In this document: positions 1 to 10,210 of the stretch, one piece after another
Layout: each line of letters opens with the position of its first letter
Position numbering within the stretch: position 1 is the stretch's first letter
Source: Jaltomata sinuosa
Taxonomy: Eukaryota; Streptophyta; Magnoliopsida; Solanales; Solanaceae
Assembly (NCBI GenBank): GCA_003996215.1
Contig: QJPP01000027.1
Coordinates: 124,001 to 188,000, forward strand
Direction: 5' to 3'
DNA length: 64,000 nucleotides
Position numbers and translations under genes: made by a program
Notes under the pieces: model-generated
What the model saw: only the letters and a program-made list of their open reading frames with translations
Databases searched by the model: none
What the model was told of the DNA's origin: nothing

Positions 1-330
1 GGTAATGACATGGGTGAACATATTGTGTCTAAGGAGAATTTCCCAAATGTAGAACAAAACCAACCTCGCTAAACTGCACCAAGTCTAAATCGCCTGAAAG
101 CGAATGAACTAGGGCAACCTGCCCAAGAAGACCCAAGAAAAACCCAAACTCTACAAGGAGTGTGTTAAGCCTATCACAAAGCTTGTAGCCATCAAATAAC
201 TCTATATTCTAGAAATACTGATGTTGTTCCAAATCCTCAAAACACCATCCGGATTTATAATCATCCTACAATCCTCTTATGATCATCCTGCAGAAAAAAA
301 TAAGTTTTTGCGAGTTGGACACCCAAAACT
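1..330. other. Unassigned left flank with a primer-binding-site-like remnant
   Basis: No convincing coding region or terminal repeat is visible. The last 30 bases, read on the minus strand just outside LTR A, start AGTTTTGGGTGTCC and end CAAAAACTTA. This resembles the primer-binding-site foldback seen outside LTR B at 24374-24411. The rest may be leader or internal sequence of a neighbouring element, but I could not match it to anything else in the window. Confidence 0.4.
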
Positions 331-1875
331 TGTTGCGTCCAAGTGCACACGCAAGTGTACATGGTCGAGAAAGTAATAAAGTGGCTCTTGCAAGCCAAAT
401 ATTGATTCCACAGGGACTTGGTGTTTAGCAGACTATCCAACTTAATTATTACTATTGAAGTTAAACAAGTGTGATTTGTAACCAAAAAGAGTTTGAGTTT
501 TTCTTTTGTAAACTAAATACTAGAAATAAAAATGATATGAAATTCGGATTGTAAACAATATATAGAGAGATTCAGGATTGAGGCATTTACTTCACATTCA
601 TGCATAACTATGGTTTCTAGCCGGTGTTGGTGTTTATCGTGATTGTTGATCTATGGGGTTTATATTACAACCTGGGAATTGTCATCCTTTAAGTCATCTA
701 CCAAAATTTATCTCACAACTACATCGTTGAGCAAGGATGTGAGTCTTTAATTCAGATGCATTAAATTATCTTCCCATTTCATTAATCAAGTAGCGCAATT
801 AGGTATATCGCTATCCTAAATGCAAACCATCCTTTACAATTGATATATACCACTTAAAGACATGATCCATGTACACTCTACGTTCTTCATTCCATCTCTC
901 CACTCTTATGGTCAATTCGTTTCGAGACTTAGATTTATCCTAAAGTTCATGTCGCATTAGAATAGTAAAACAAGAACGCAAAAACAATCACATGACTTGA
1001 TAAACATATAAAATCAACTATAAAACAATAACTAAGCAATCATATTGTAGCATCAACCCTTGAAAGAGGGTATTGATCCACTCATAGTCTTACAAAGAAT
1101 CACCATTGATGAATTCATAAAGCAAAACTACAAGAAAGAAAAGCTAAAGAACAAAGAACCCTAGTTTTAGCTCCTTGATGTCTCCTTTGCTCACCAATTA
1201 GTGTATTCCTCCCAAGATGTGTGTAAATATGGCTAATTACTCCTTATATAGTGTTTTAGGTCGTCCATAGTCTGCCCCATAAGATACATATGCATTTACA
1301 ACTTTGCCCCCACTCAAACAAAGTTAAAAACCTATTTTTGGCTGATTTAGGGGGGGGTTGCATCGCGTGGCTAAACGCATGGACAAACCAGTATACCATT
1401 GTGGAGGGTTGTGTGAGGCATGGCCTCCTCCCCTGCCTTGGGGGGTGCGGTTCATGTCCCTCTACAAAGGGTGAGGATTCATCCAATTTTCGCTCTCTTC
1501 TCCTCGTGCACTTGTTCCTTGATTCCCCGCTTCTTGTGGTTTGTTCGTAGGCTTCATTTAGCTTCAATAGATCCTCCAATTGTCTACTAAGAAAATTTAT
1601 AACACACATCAGTCCATACAACACAATAGAGTTCATCAAAGTACACTAGAATACACACAGCTCAAGCTAGCAACACTAATTTTCTCGTCTAAACTCTATT
1701 TGATCATTTTGACTCTTGACTTGTTCCAAATGCACCTTAAGAACTTTAAACATGTACATTAGCAACCAAATACACACATACACAATATATACCTCAATAT
1801 AACCTCACTTTATCCTAAAAACTATGCTAAACTCATAGATAATGACACTTAGGTGTATAAATACGCCTAAGATCA
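331..1875 (-). repeat. 3' LTR of copy A
   Basis: The LTR is about 1545 bp. On the minus strand it starts TGATCTTAGGCGTATTTATA at 1875 and ends ACGCAACA at 331. It aligns over its length with LTR B (22802-24373, +) and LTR C (34982-36479, -). Shared blocks include the first 40 bp, the CCTATATAAGGAG promoter region and the terminal block around 'caccaagtccctgtggaat'. The polypurine tract lies just outside at 1876-1891, which fixes the start. Confidence 0.85.
1242..1251 (-). promoter_or_regulatory. TATA box of LTR A
   Basis: On the minus strand this reads CTATATAAGG, about 625 bp into the LTR. The same motif is at the equivalent place in LTR B (23459-23468) and LTR C (35840-35849), so it is the likely core promoter marking the U3/R boundary. 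Confidence 0.6.
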
Positions 1876-1912
1876 CCACCCCACACTTAAAGCCTTGTTC
1901 ATCCTCGAACAA
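1876..1912 (-). promoter_or_regulatory. Polypurine tract and adjacent stem-loop of copy A
   Basis: The plus strand shows CCACCCCACACTTAAA (1876-1891), so the element sense strand is a purine-rich tract ending directly at the LTR start. It would prime plus-strand DNA synthesis. Next to it is a perfect 6-bp inverted repeat, TTGTTC (1895-1900) and GAACAA (1907-1912), with a 6-nt loop. The same hairpin sits at the same distance from the LTR in B, E2 and E. Confidence 0.7.
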
Positions 1913-2175
1913 CTCTTTACATTAATCATAATCAAGGAAGAATCCAACATCCCTATTGAAACTAGGATATTCAAGCTAAGACTACAACGACTACAGGAAT
2001 AGCATGTTCTACATTCGACATGTCATATTACAACTGGAATCATATGAATACTACTTTAAAACTTCCTAGACTAAAGAATTGACTCTAAAAAGTTATCAAA
2101 CTCATGCCCATTACTCAATTAAGAGATTATATAAGTCACCTATCCATCATTAAACATGTGCCCTGACCACAAGAG

Positions 2176-5063
2176 TGTAATGACCCTTCTGGCCATTTCT
2201 ACATTTACGCTTTCCTTGTACTATTCGAGCTTGCCTATAGTGGTCCCAAGTCATTTATGACTTTCTAGGATTGGTGGTTTGGTCCCCTGGATGTTCGTTT
2301 GGTCTTTATAGCTGTTTTCCTATTTTAGAGCTGAGTCTTAAGAGTTGAGTTATCAAAATCGTGCGATAGTGATTTGTGATGGTATGACCTCAACTGACCT
2401 TGTGGGCAGGTCAATCCTGATTCGAGATGTCGTAGGACCTTAACCTTCATCCCATATCAAAGGCTTGTGAGCCTAAATTTAGGAATTTTATTAACATCAT
2501 GCGCATTTAAAAATATTTGATTTAAAAGTTGAATTTGATAAAAAGTTATATATTTATTGCCTTCTTAAAATGTTTTAAATATTTATGAAAAAAATTCTTT
2601 TGTTATGATATATTTGTGTATATGTTTATTTTACAAGAGTTTTATAAGTTATTAATATTTTAATTGTGGAAGATGGACAACTCATATTTACCATTAGCTA
2701 AGGGCTGCCACTTGTCCATTAGTAGATCATTACTTACACTTTACTATATGTAGCACTTGAATTTGATTTAGTTGACAGAAAATATTCAACTATATCTACA
2801 TATATCCTTCTGCCAATTTCAAGAGAAACAAAACATTTCAAACATTTCAATTAGGTTCCAATATTTTCCTTCAACAATTTTACTTCACACGTATGTATAT
2901 AATCGTTGTTGTTACTATTTTACTTAGTACGTTGCTGAAGTTTAGGGGAGAAAAATGTTTTAATGCAATATTTGGGTTTCAAAAAAAAAATAGATTATCT
3001 ACGTGAAGTTATTTAAGTCCAAATTCGAGTTTGATTTCATTTTGGAGCTTCTCGGAGCGGTTCGAGCTTGGACATTATCGTCTTAGAAGCTTATCATCGG
3101 ACGATAGGTAGGTTATGGTTTAAACTCTTTAGACTACATATATATAAAATAAAATTGTACTAATGGGCATCCTTGGGTTGGGTTAACTAGTTGGTACCGC
3201 AGACCTTGACCATTTTATTCATGTCCAATTCCTTTTCTTCCCCCGATGATTTTAGTATTCGCGATAGATGATATTATTACCCTTGTGGTCCTGTGAGGCC
3301 TTATATTGACTCTGGAACATAGATGGTGGGAAATTGGGAATGCTCGTGTGTCCCGAACTTCGTATTTATTATTATAGAGCTGGCTATCTGTGTTGTAGAA
3401 TGATTAGAGCATGTGCAGGGTCGATAGGTTAATTGTGGTCAGTGGGCCACTGTTGTGATTGTGTACACCATTTATCATGCATATAGAGCATTTATGCATA
3501 ATTTTAATACAGTTTTGTCTTCGGCCCTTCTGATAAAGGATTTCTAAAACGTGCATGGCCTGTGAGGCCTATTTTTGGTTAAAAAAATGATTGCAAAGAG
3601 GTTTGGTACTATTTTAATGGATCTTCTTGTAGTAAGAGAAAATAAAAAGGATGTCTTATCACTATTTCTACTAATACTAGGCTAGGCGGGGCCAAGGACT
3701 AGACTTGTTGTACTATAGCTTTCGTGATAATACTAGGCTCGGTGGGACCGTGCGCTAGAACTATTTGATTTACTGATTTAGACCCGGATACCCTCCGGGT
3801 AGCTTTACTTAGGGATTTTCAATATTGAGGGGCATCTAGTATGTTGGTCGAGGGCCTCCATGAACCTCTCCATTCCGGACTAAGGGCTTTGTGTTGAGAG
3901 TGTCAGAGGGAAGGTATACGGGTGTGACCTTCTATGGATCTTGTCTTCTGGGCCTTATAGGACGCCGGAAGAGGGTAACATACATTGCTATTATCATACC
4001 TAGTTCATCATATTATCAAATTGTTTGAGGTTCCACCCTTGTTTGTTATTTCCTGAGTGTATGCTCTGGTAGTATGGGATGCCAGAGGGTTTGTCTTTAC
4101 TTACTTGTGTTCCCCGAGTGTATGAGTGCCCGTGGGATTGTAGGTAGGCTTATTTTTATTAACTCATAATATTGTCCCTATTATGGTGACTCGATATTGG
4201 ATTTGATAAGGTTGTACTTTGGCTTCCAGTTGGTATATCTTGATTGAGATTAGTATGCTTATTTGGATGATAGTATTCTGTATCCGAGCATGACTTTCGT
4301 GATTCTCCTACTCCTTCTCTTTTCATTGATGTTACCGATATACCGCCTACTTTTTAGAGACTTTTTTATATATTTGTTATTACAAGGATCCCGAGTATGT
4401 ATTTCTTTCTTTTGCTTGTGATTGGTATTCTAGTAGCTAGCCATGTGTGTTGTCTTGTTTGTATTCCTACCATGCTAGTTTCCGTGTGCTCCTTCATTGT
4501 TTCAGTGACTACTTATTTCTATTCTGCTTATTAGTGCTCTTTTATCTTATATGTGCCCAGTCGGTCTATGATACCTACTGGGTACCAGTTGTTTTGCAAG
4601 TGGTGCTCAAACTACATTCTGCATCTTCTGGTGCAGATCCTAGTGTAGGCCATCGCCTCTAGATCATTGTGATTCATGCTTGGAGATCTTTTGGGGACTA
4701 CTTCAGACTGAGGGTGAGCTCTTGGCGGTCGGAGCTTAGCTTTAGTTTATCTTTTGCTTTATGTACTCTATTACTATTCAAAGACATCTGTATATATTAT
4801 TTTGGATCATTTGTACTCCTTATATGTAGTTCTCGTTCTATACTATAATACCAGGTTTTGGGGTTTGTTTAAGCTTCCGCATATGTATATATATTCCTGT
4901 TATCCATCTTTTCATTTTGTTCCTTTACTTCCGCTTGATTATATTGTTTCTTCCGCTAAACTGTTAGCTAGTAGCCCATTACTAACCATTCTGGATTGCA
5001 GGGATTAGTTCACCTACTTGAGGCTTGTAAGTGCCATCATGATTGAGAAATCGGGTCGTGATA
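2176..5063 (+). repeat. 5' LTR of element 1
   Basis: The 2888-bp LTR starts TGTAATGACCCTTC and ends GGGTCGTGATA, where the 3' copy ends GTCGTGACA. It aligns with 8783-15566 once the nested solo LTR is removed. It contains two approximate 55-bp repeats around 3670-3770 ('taatactaggct' units). Short reading frames inside it have no family resemblance. Confidence 0.9.
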
Positions 5064-5066
5064 GCT

Positions 5067-5084
5067 TGGTATTAGAGCCTAGGT
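5067..5084 (+). promoter_or_regulatory. Primer-binding site of element 1 (tRNA-iMet type)
   Basis: TGGTATTAGAGCCTAGGT lies 3 nt after the 5' LTR. Plant chromoviruses usually use a site complementary to initiator tRNA-Met (TGGTATCAGAGC). One mismatch to that is visible in the first 12 nt. Confidence 0.8.
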
Positions 5085-5190
5085 TCACCGGTGTCATCGG
5101 TATAGGAGCCAATATCTAGTAGAGTCCTGTGGATTAGGGTGGAGACGTTCATACTCAATCTTTGGAAAGCTACAATGGCATCTTAGGCTA

Positions 5191-5781
5191 TTGGAGGTTA
5201 TGGTCGGGCTAAAGGTGGTGGACAGCATGGCAGGACAGATGGTAGGGATGGAGGTCGGTCAGGTGGTGGTCATCGTCAGTTTTATGCAGTCTGGGAGACC
5301 GGAGGCAGAGACCTTGGATGCTGTGATCACAGGTATGATTTATGTATGTCGTCGGTCATCTTTGGCTTTATTTGATTCTGGATCTACTTTATCATATGTT
5401 TCTGCCTACTATTTGCCTTGTTTGGGGTTAGCTAGTGAGTCGTTATCTATGTATGTATCTGTTTCGACCCCAGTAGGAGATTCTTTAGTAGTGGATCGGA
5501 TTGTGAGGTCTTGTATGATTTCTGTTGGAGATATTGAGACTTGGGATGATTTGATAATCCTTGATATGTTAGACTTTGATGTGATTCTGGGCATAGACTG
5601 GTTATCCCCTTATCGTGCAGTTTTGGATTGCTATGCCAAGACCATTGCCATAGCCATGCCTGGCATATCCCCAATTATGTGGCAGGGTTCTGTCAGCCGC
5701 ACAACATCTGGGATCATCTCTTGTCTTCGAGCTAGGAAGTTAATTTCTCACGGGTGTTTGTCTTATTTAGCATATGTCTGA
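5191..5781 (+). pseudogene. Retropepsin-type protease remnant of element 1, with a short gag tail
   Basis: This 196-residue frame carries the aspartic protease of a Ty3/gypsy polyprotein. The active site is visible as LFDSGSTLSYV (DSG at residues 62-64), followed by a segment ILDMLDFDVILGIDWL near residues 118-133, which is the conserved second part of the fold. The first ~35 residues are out of frame with the family; the glycine-rich gag tail (GGYGRAKGGG) is in another frame at 5174-5270, and its fourth codon is a stop. The protease would cut the Gag-Pol polyprotein inside the virus-like particle. The capsid part of gag is absent, so the element cannot build particles. The frame stops at 5779-5781, well before RT, where the family is usually one continuous frame. 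Confidence 0.8.
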
Positions 5782-5988
5782 GATGCTAGTGCTGACCCTT
5801 CCTCCCCTGAGTCGATTCTTGTGGTTAGATATTTCCTAGAGGTGGTCCCTACCGACCTGCCAGTCCTTCCACCTGAGAGAGATATTGACTTTGCTATCGA
5901 GTTAGAGCCAGGAACTAGGCCCATTTCCATCTCTCCTTACTGTATGGCTCCAGCTGAGTTGAGGGAGCTTAATGAGTAGCTCCAGGAC

Positions 5989-6870
5989 TTGTTAGCTAAA
6001 GGTTTTATTAGGCCGAGTGTATCACCTTGGGGTGCTCCTATTCTTTTTGTGAAGAAGAAGGATAGGTCGATGCGAATGTGTATTGATTATCAACAGTTGA
6101 ATAGGGTGACTGTGAGAAATGGGTATCCGATGCCGCGCATAGATGATTTGTTTGATCAGCTTCAGGGTTTGATTGTGTTTTCAAAGATATATTTGAGGTC
6201 AGGCTACCACCAGTTGAGGATTAGAGCAGAGGACATCCTTAAGACAGCATTCAAGACACGTTATGGCCACTATGAGTTCTTGGTGATGTCTTTTGGGTTG
6301 ACTAAGGCCCCCGCAACTTTTATGAACTTGATGCACAGGGTGCTTAGCCCGTATTTGGACTCATTTGTGATAGTTTTCATAGATGATATATTGGTATACT
6401 CGCGGAGTAGAGATGAGCATGAACAACACTTGCGGATTATACTTCAGACTTTGAGAGATCATTGGCTTTGTGCCAAGTTCTCAAAGTGCGAGTTTTGGCT
6501 TGAGTCATTTGCATTCCTAGTGCATGTGGTGTCTAAGGATGGTATTAGGGTTGATCCGGGAAAGATTTTAGCGTTTCATGATTGGCCTAGACCTACTACT
6601 TCTATTAAGGTTTGCAGCTTTGTCGGGTTAGCAGGTTACTACAGGCGGTTCATTCAGGGATTTTCTTCCATAGCAGCACCCTTTACTATGTTAACTAGGA
6701 AGGATGTCCCATTTCGGTGGTCAGATCAGTGCGAGGATAGCTTTAAGAGGCTTAAGTCCTTATTGATTTCAGCTTCAGTTTTGACTTTGCCGGTGGAAGT
6801 TCAGAGCTTCTCCGTGTATTATGATGCTTCTGGGGTTGGTCTTTGTTGTGTGTTAATGCAGCAGGTTTGA
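5989..6870 (+). pseudogene. Reverse transcriptase and start of RNase H, element 1 (inactive)
   Basis: The 293-residue frame covers most of a Ty3/gypsy reverse transcriptase. Visible blocks in order: FIRPSVSPWGAPILFVKK (6-23), MCIDYQQLNRV (30-40), FSKIYLRSGYHQL (64-76), FLVMSFGLTKAPATF (97-111), VFIDDILVYSR (129-139) and GLAGYYRRFIQGFSS, then the RNase H start VYYDASGVGLCCVLMQ. The FIDD box (metal-binding Asp pair) is intact. The upstream catalytic Asp, normally in FSKIDL, is Tyr here (residue 68), which should abolish polymerisation. A stop at 6868-6870 ends the frame a few residues into RNase H. The frame opens after a stop at 5977-5979, so the Met start is an artefact of decay. Confidence 0.9.
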
Positions 6871-8223
6871 GTGATAGCATATGCATCGAGGTAGCTAAAG
6901 GTTCATGAGAGCAACTACCCCACTCATGACTTAGAGTTGGCGGCGGTAGTCTTCACGCTTAAGATGTGAAGGCATTATTTATATGGAGTTCATTGTGAGA
7001 TATTCAATAATCATCATAGTCTTTAGTACATTACGAGTCAGGAAGAGCTGAACTCTAGGCAGAGGAGATGGATTGAGCTACTGAAGGACTATGATTTCAC
7101 CATTCTTTATTATCTGGGCAAGGCAAACATGGTAGCGGATGTCTTGAGTTGGAAGACGGTGAGTATGGGCAGCCTATCTTCTCTTTCAGTTTTTGAGTGA
7201 CGTTGGCCTTGCACATCCAGTCCTTGGCTAACCATTTGGTTAGGCTTGACTTGTCGGATCCTAGCAGAGTTCTCACTAGTATTGAGGTTCGTTCCACTCT
7301 AGTTGATCAGATTTAGAGTCAACAGTTTGAGGATCAGTGTTTGTGTGACCTTCGTGATCAGGTAGTTTGGGGTGAGGCCAGCCAGGCTACGTTGGGTTCT
7401 GATGGTATTTTGAGGTTTGACAGTCACCTTTGTGTTCTGAGAGTTGAGGATTTGATTCAGTTGATACTTCGTGAGGTGCATTGTTCTAGATACTCCATTC
7501 ATCCTAGCACAGCAAGATGTATAGAGACTTGATACAACTTTACTGGTGGAGTGGTATGAAGTGGGATATAGTAGAGTTCATATCTCGGTGCTTGAACTGT
7601 CAGCAGGTTAGGTTCGAGCACATGAGACCGAGTGGCTTGATGCAGCGACTTCCCATTCCTGAGTGGAAGTGGGAAGGGATTACTATGGACTTCGTTGTTG
7701 GTTTGCTCGTACTTCTCAGAGGTTTGATTCCATCTAGGTGATTTTTTATAGGCTAACTAAGTCAACGCATTTCTTGCCAGTTCAGACTTCTTATGGTGCA
7801 GACAAGTTAGCTCAGATCTACCTTTGTGAGATTGTTTGGTTGCATAAGGTCCCAGCTTCTATCATTTCAGACCACCGCACTCAATTCACATCTCAGTTTT
7901 GGAGGGCTATTCAATGAGATTTGGGTACAGAGGTTCAACTTAGTACTGCTTTTCTCCCTCACACAGATATCCAGTTCGAGAGGACCATTCAGGTCTTGGA
8001 GGACATGCTTCGGGCCTGTGTTCTTGACTGTGGGGGTTCTTAGGATCAGTTTGTACCTTTGGCCGAGTTTGCGTATAATAATAACTTCTATTCAAGCATT
8101 AGCATGGCATATTTCGAGGTGTTGTATGGTAGGCATTGCAGATCACAGATTGGTTGGTTTGATGGGTTGGAGTCTAGGCCACAGAGTATAGATTTACTTT
8201 GGGATTCCTTAGACTGAGTTAGA
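6871..8223 (+). pseudogene. RNase H and integrase remnants of element 1
   Basis: Homology continues past the stop but is split by several in-frame stops and shifts. Readable pieces are the RNase H tail (YPTHDLELAAVVF near 6918, WIELLKDYDF near 7072), the integrase zinc-finger end (CLNCQQVRFE near 7592), and core fragments (MDFVVGLL near 7687, ASIISDHRTQFTSQFW near 7857, LAEFAYNNNFYSSISMA near 8054). RNase H would remove template RNA and integrase would insert the cDNA. Neither can be made from this copy. Confidence 0.8.
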
Positions 8224-8772
8224 GTGATCCAGGATAGACTTCGAGCATCTCAGAGTAGGAACAAGAGCTACGTTGATCGTAGACTTCGTGCCTTGGAGTT
8301 CAATGTTGGTTATTTGGTATTCCTCTGTGTGTCGCCCATGAAGGGCGTGATGATATTTGGTCCGCGGGGCAAGCTTAGCCCCAGGTACATTGGGCCATTT
8401 GAGATTCTTCAGAGAATTGTTAGTGTTTCCTATCAGTTAGCCTTGCTTTTGATGTTTTCAGCTATACATCTTGTATTTTATATTTCTATGTTACGTCGGT
8501 ATGTTCCAGATGAGTCTCATATGTTGCATTGGGATTTAGTTAAGTTGGATGAGAGTTTTTCCTTTGTTGAGGAGCTGGTTGATATACTAGACAAATATGT
8601 TAGGAGGTTGAGATCTAGGGAGATTCCGATTGTGGAAGTTCAGTGGAGTCATCTTCCGGTCGAGGAGGCTACCTGCGAGACCAAGAGAGATATGCGGGCT
8701 CAGTATCCGCAGTTGTTTGAGCCTTCAGGTACTTCTTTGTCCTTGACTTTCAAGGATGAAAGTCCTTTTTAG
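8224..8772 (+). pseudogene. Integrase C-terminus with chromodomain-like tail, element 1
   Basis: A 182-residue open frame. Residues 1-75 match the integrase C-terminal region of chromoviruses (SQSRNKSYVDRR, FLCVSPMKGVM, GKLSPRYIGPFEIL). After a degenerate linker (HLVFYISMLRRYVPD), residues ~118-165 read EELVDILDKYVRRLRSREIP, then VEVQWSHLPVEEATCE. This has the layout of a chromodomain, which in this group is thought to steer integration toward modified histones. The usual Trp near the end of the motif (EATWE) is Cys here. The frame ends 11 bp before the 3' LTR. It is the best preserved part of pol in this element. Confidence 0.8.
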
Positions 8773-10210
8773 TAGTGGATGATGTAATGACCCTTTCGGT
8801 CATTTCCATATTTACGCTTTCCTTGTACTGTTAGAGCTTTCCTGTACCGGTCCCAAGTCATTTATGGCTTGCTGGGATTGGTAGTTCAGTGCCTTGGCCG
8901 TTCATTTGGTCTTTATTGTTGTTTCCCTATTTTAGAGCTGAGTCTTAAGAGTTGAGTTATCAAAATCGTAAGATGGTGATTTGTGATGGTATGACCTCAA
9001 CTGACCTTGTGGGCAGGTCGATCCTGATTCGAGGTGTCATAGGACCTTAACCTTCATCCCGTATCAAAGGCTTGCGAGCCTAAATTTGAGAATTTTATTA
9101 ACATCGTGCATGTTTAAAAATATTTGATTTAAAAATTGAATTTGGTCAAAAGTTATATTTTATTGCCTTCTTAAAATGTTTTAAATATTTATGAAAATAA
9201 TTATTTTGTTATGATATATTTGTGTATATGTTTATTTTACAAGAGTTTTATAAGTTATTAATATTTTAACTGAGGGAGATAGACAACTTATATATACCAT
9301 TAGCTAGGGGCTGCCTCTTGTCCATTAGCAGATCATTACTTACACTTTACTATATGTAGCACTTGAATTTGATTTAGTTGGCAGAAAATATTCAACTATA
9401 TCTACATATATCTTTCTGCAAATTTCATGAGAAACAAAACATTTCAATTAGGTTCCAATATTTTCCTTGAACAATTTTACTTCACATGTATGTATATAAT
9501 AATTGTTGTTACTATTTTACTTAGTACGTTGCTGAAGTTTAGGGGAGAAAAATGTTTTAATGCAATATTTGGGTTTCAAAATAAAATCGATTATCTATGT
9601 CAAGTTATTCAAGCCCGAATTCGAGTTTGATTTCATTTCGGAACTTCTTGGAGCGGTTTGAGCTTGGACATCATCTTCTTAGCAGCTTATCATCAAATGA
9701 TAGATAGGTTATGGTTTAAACTCTTTAGACTTAACATATATAGAATAAAACTGTACTAATGGTCATCCTTGGGTTGGGTTTACTAGTTGGTACCGCAGAC
9801 CTTGACCGTTTTATTCATGTCCGATTCCTTTTCTTCCCCCGATGATTTTAGTATTCACGATAGATGATATTATCACCCTTGTGGTCCTGTGAGGCCTTAT
9901 ATTGACTCTAGAACATAGATGGTAGGAAATTGGGAATGTCCGTGAGTCCCGGACATCGTATTTATTGTTATAGAGCTGGCTATTTGTGTTGTAGAATGAT
10001 TGGAGCCTGTGCAGGGACGATAGGTTGATTATGGGCCGTGGGCTTTGTTGTGATTGTGTACACCATTTATCATGCATATACAGGGTTTATGCATAATTTT
10101 ACTACGGTTTTGGCTTCGGCCCTTCTATTGAAGGATTTCTAAAACCTGCATAGACTGTGGAGCTCGTTTTTGGTAAAAAAAATGATTGCAAAGAGGTTTA
10201 GTACCATTTT

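Noticed and set aside
1256..1639. 127-residue minus-strand frame in LTR A
   Set aside because: It lies across the LTR core and promoter region. The equivalent in LTR C (35854-36187) has different frames, and there is no protein family resemblance, so it is taken as chance.
4447..5008. Hydrophobic frames near the end of the 5' LTR of element 1
   Set aside because: T-rich LTR sequence gives Leu/Phe/Tyr-rich frames by composition; the same frames recur shifted in the 3' LTR (14958-15242).
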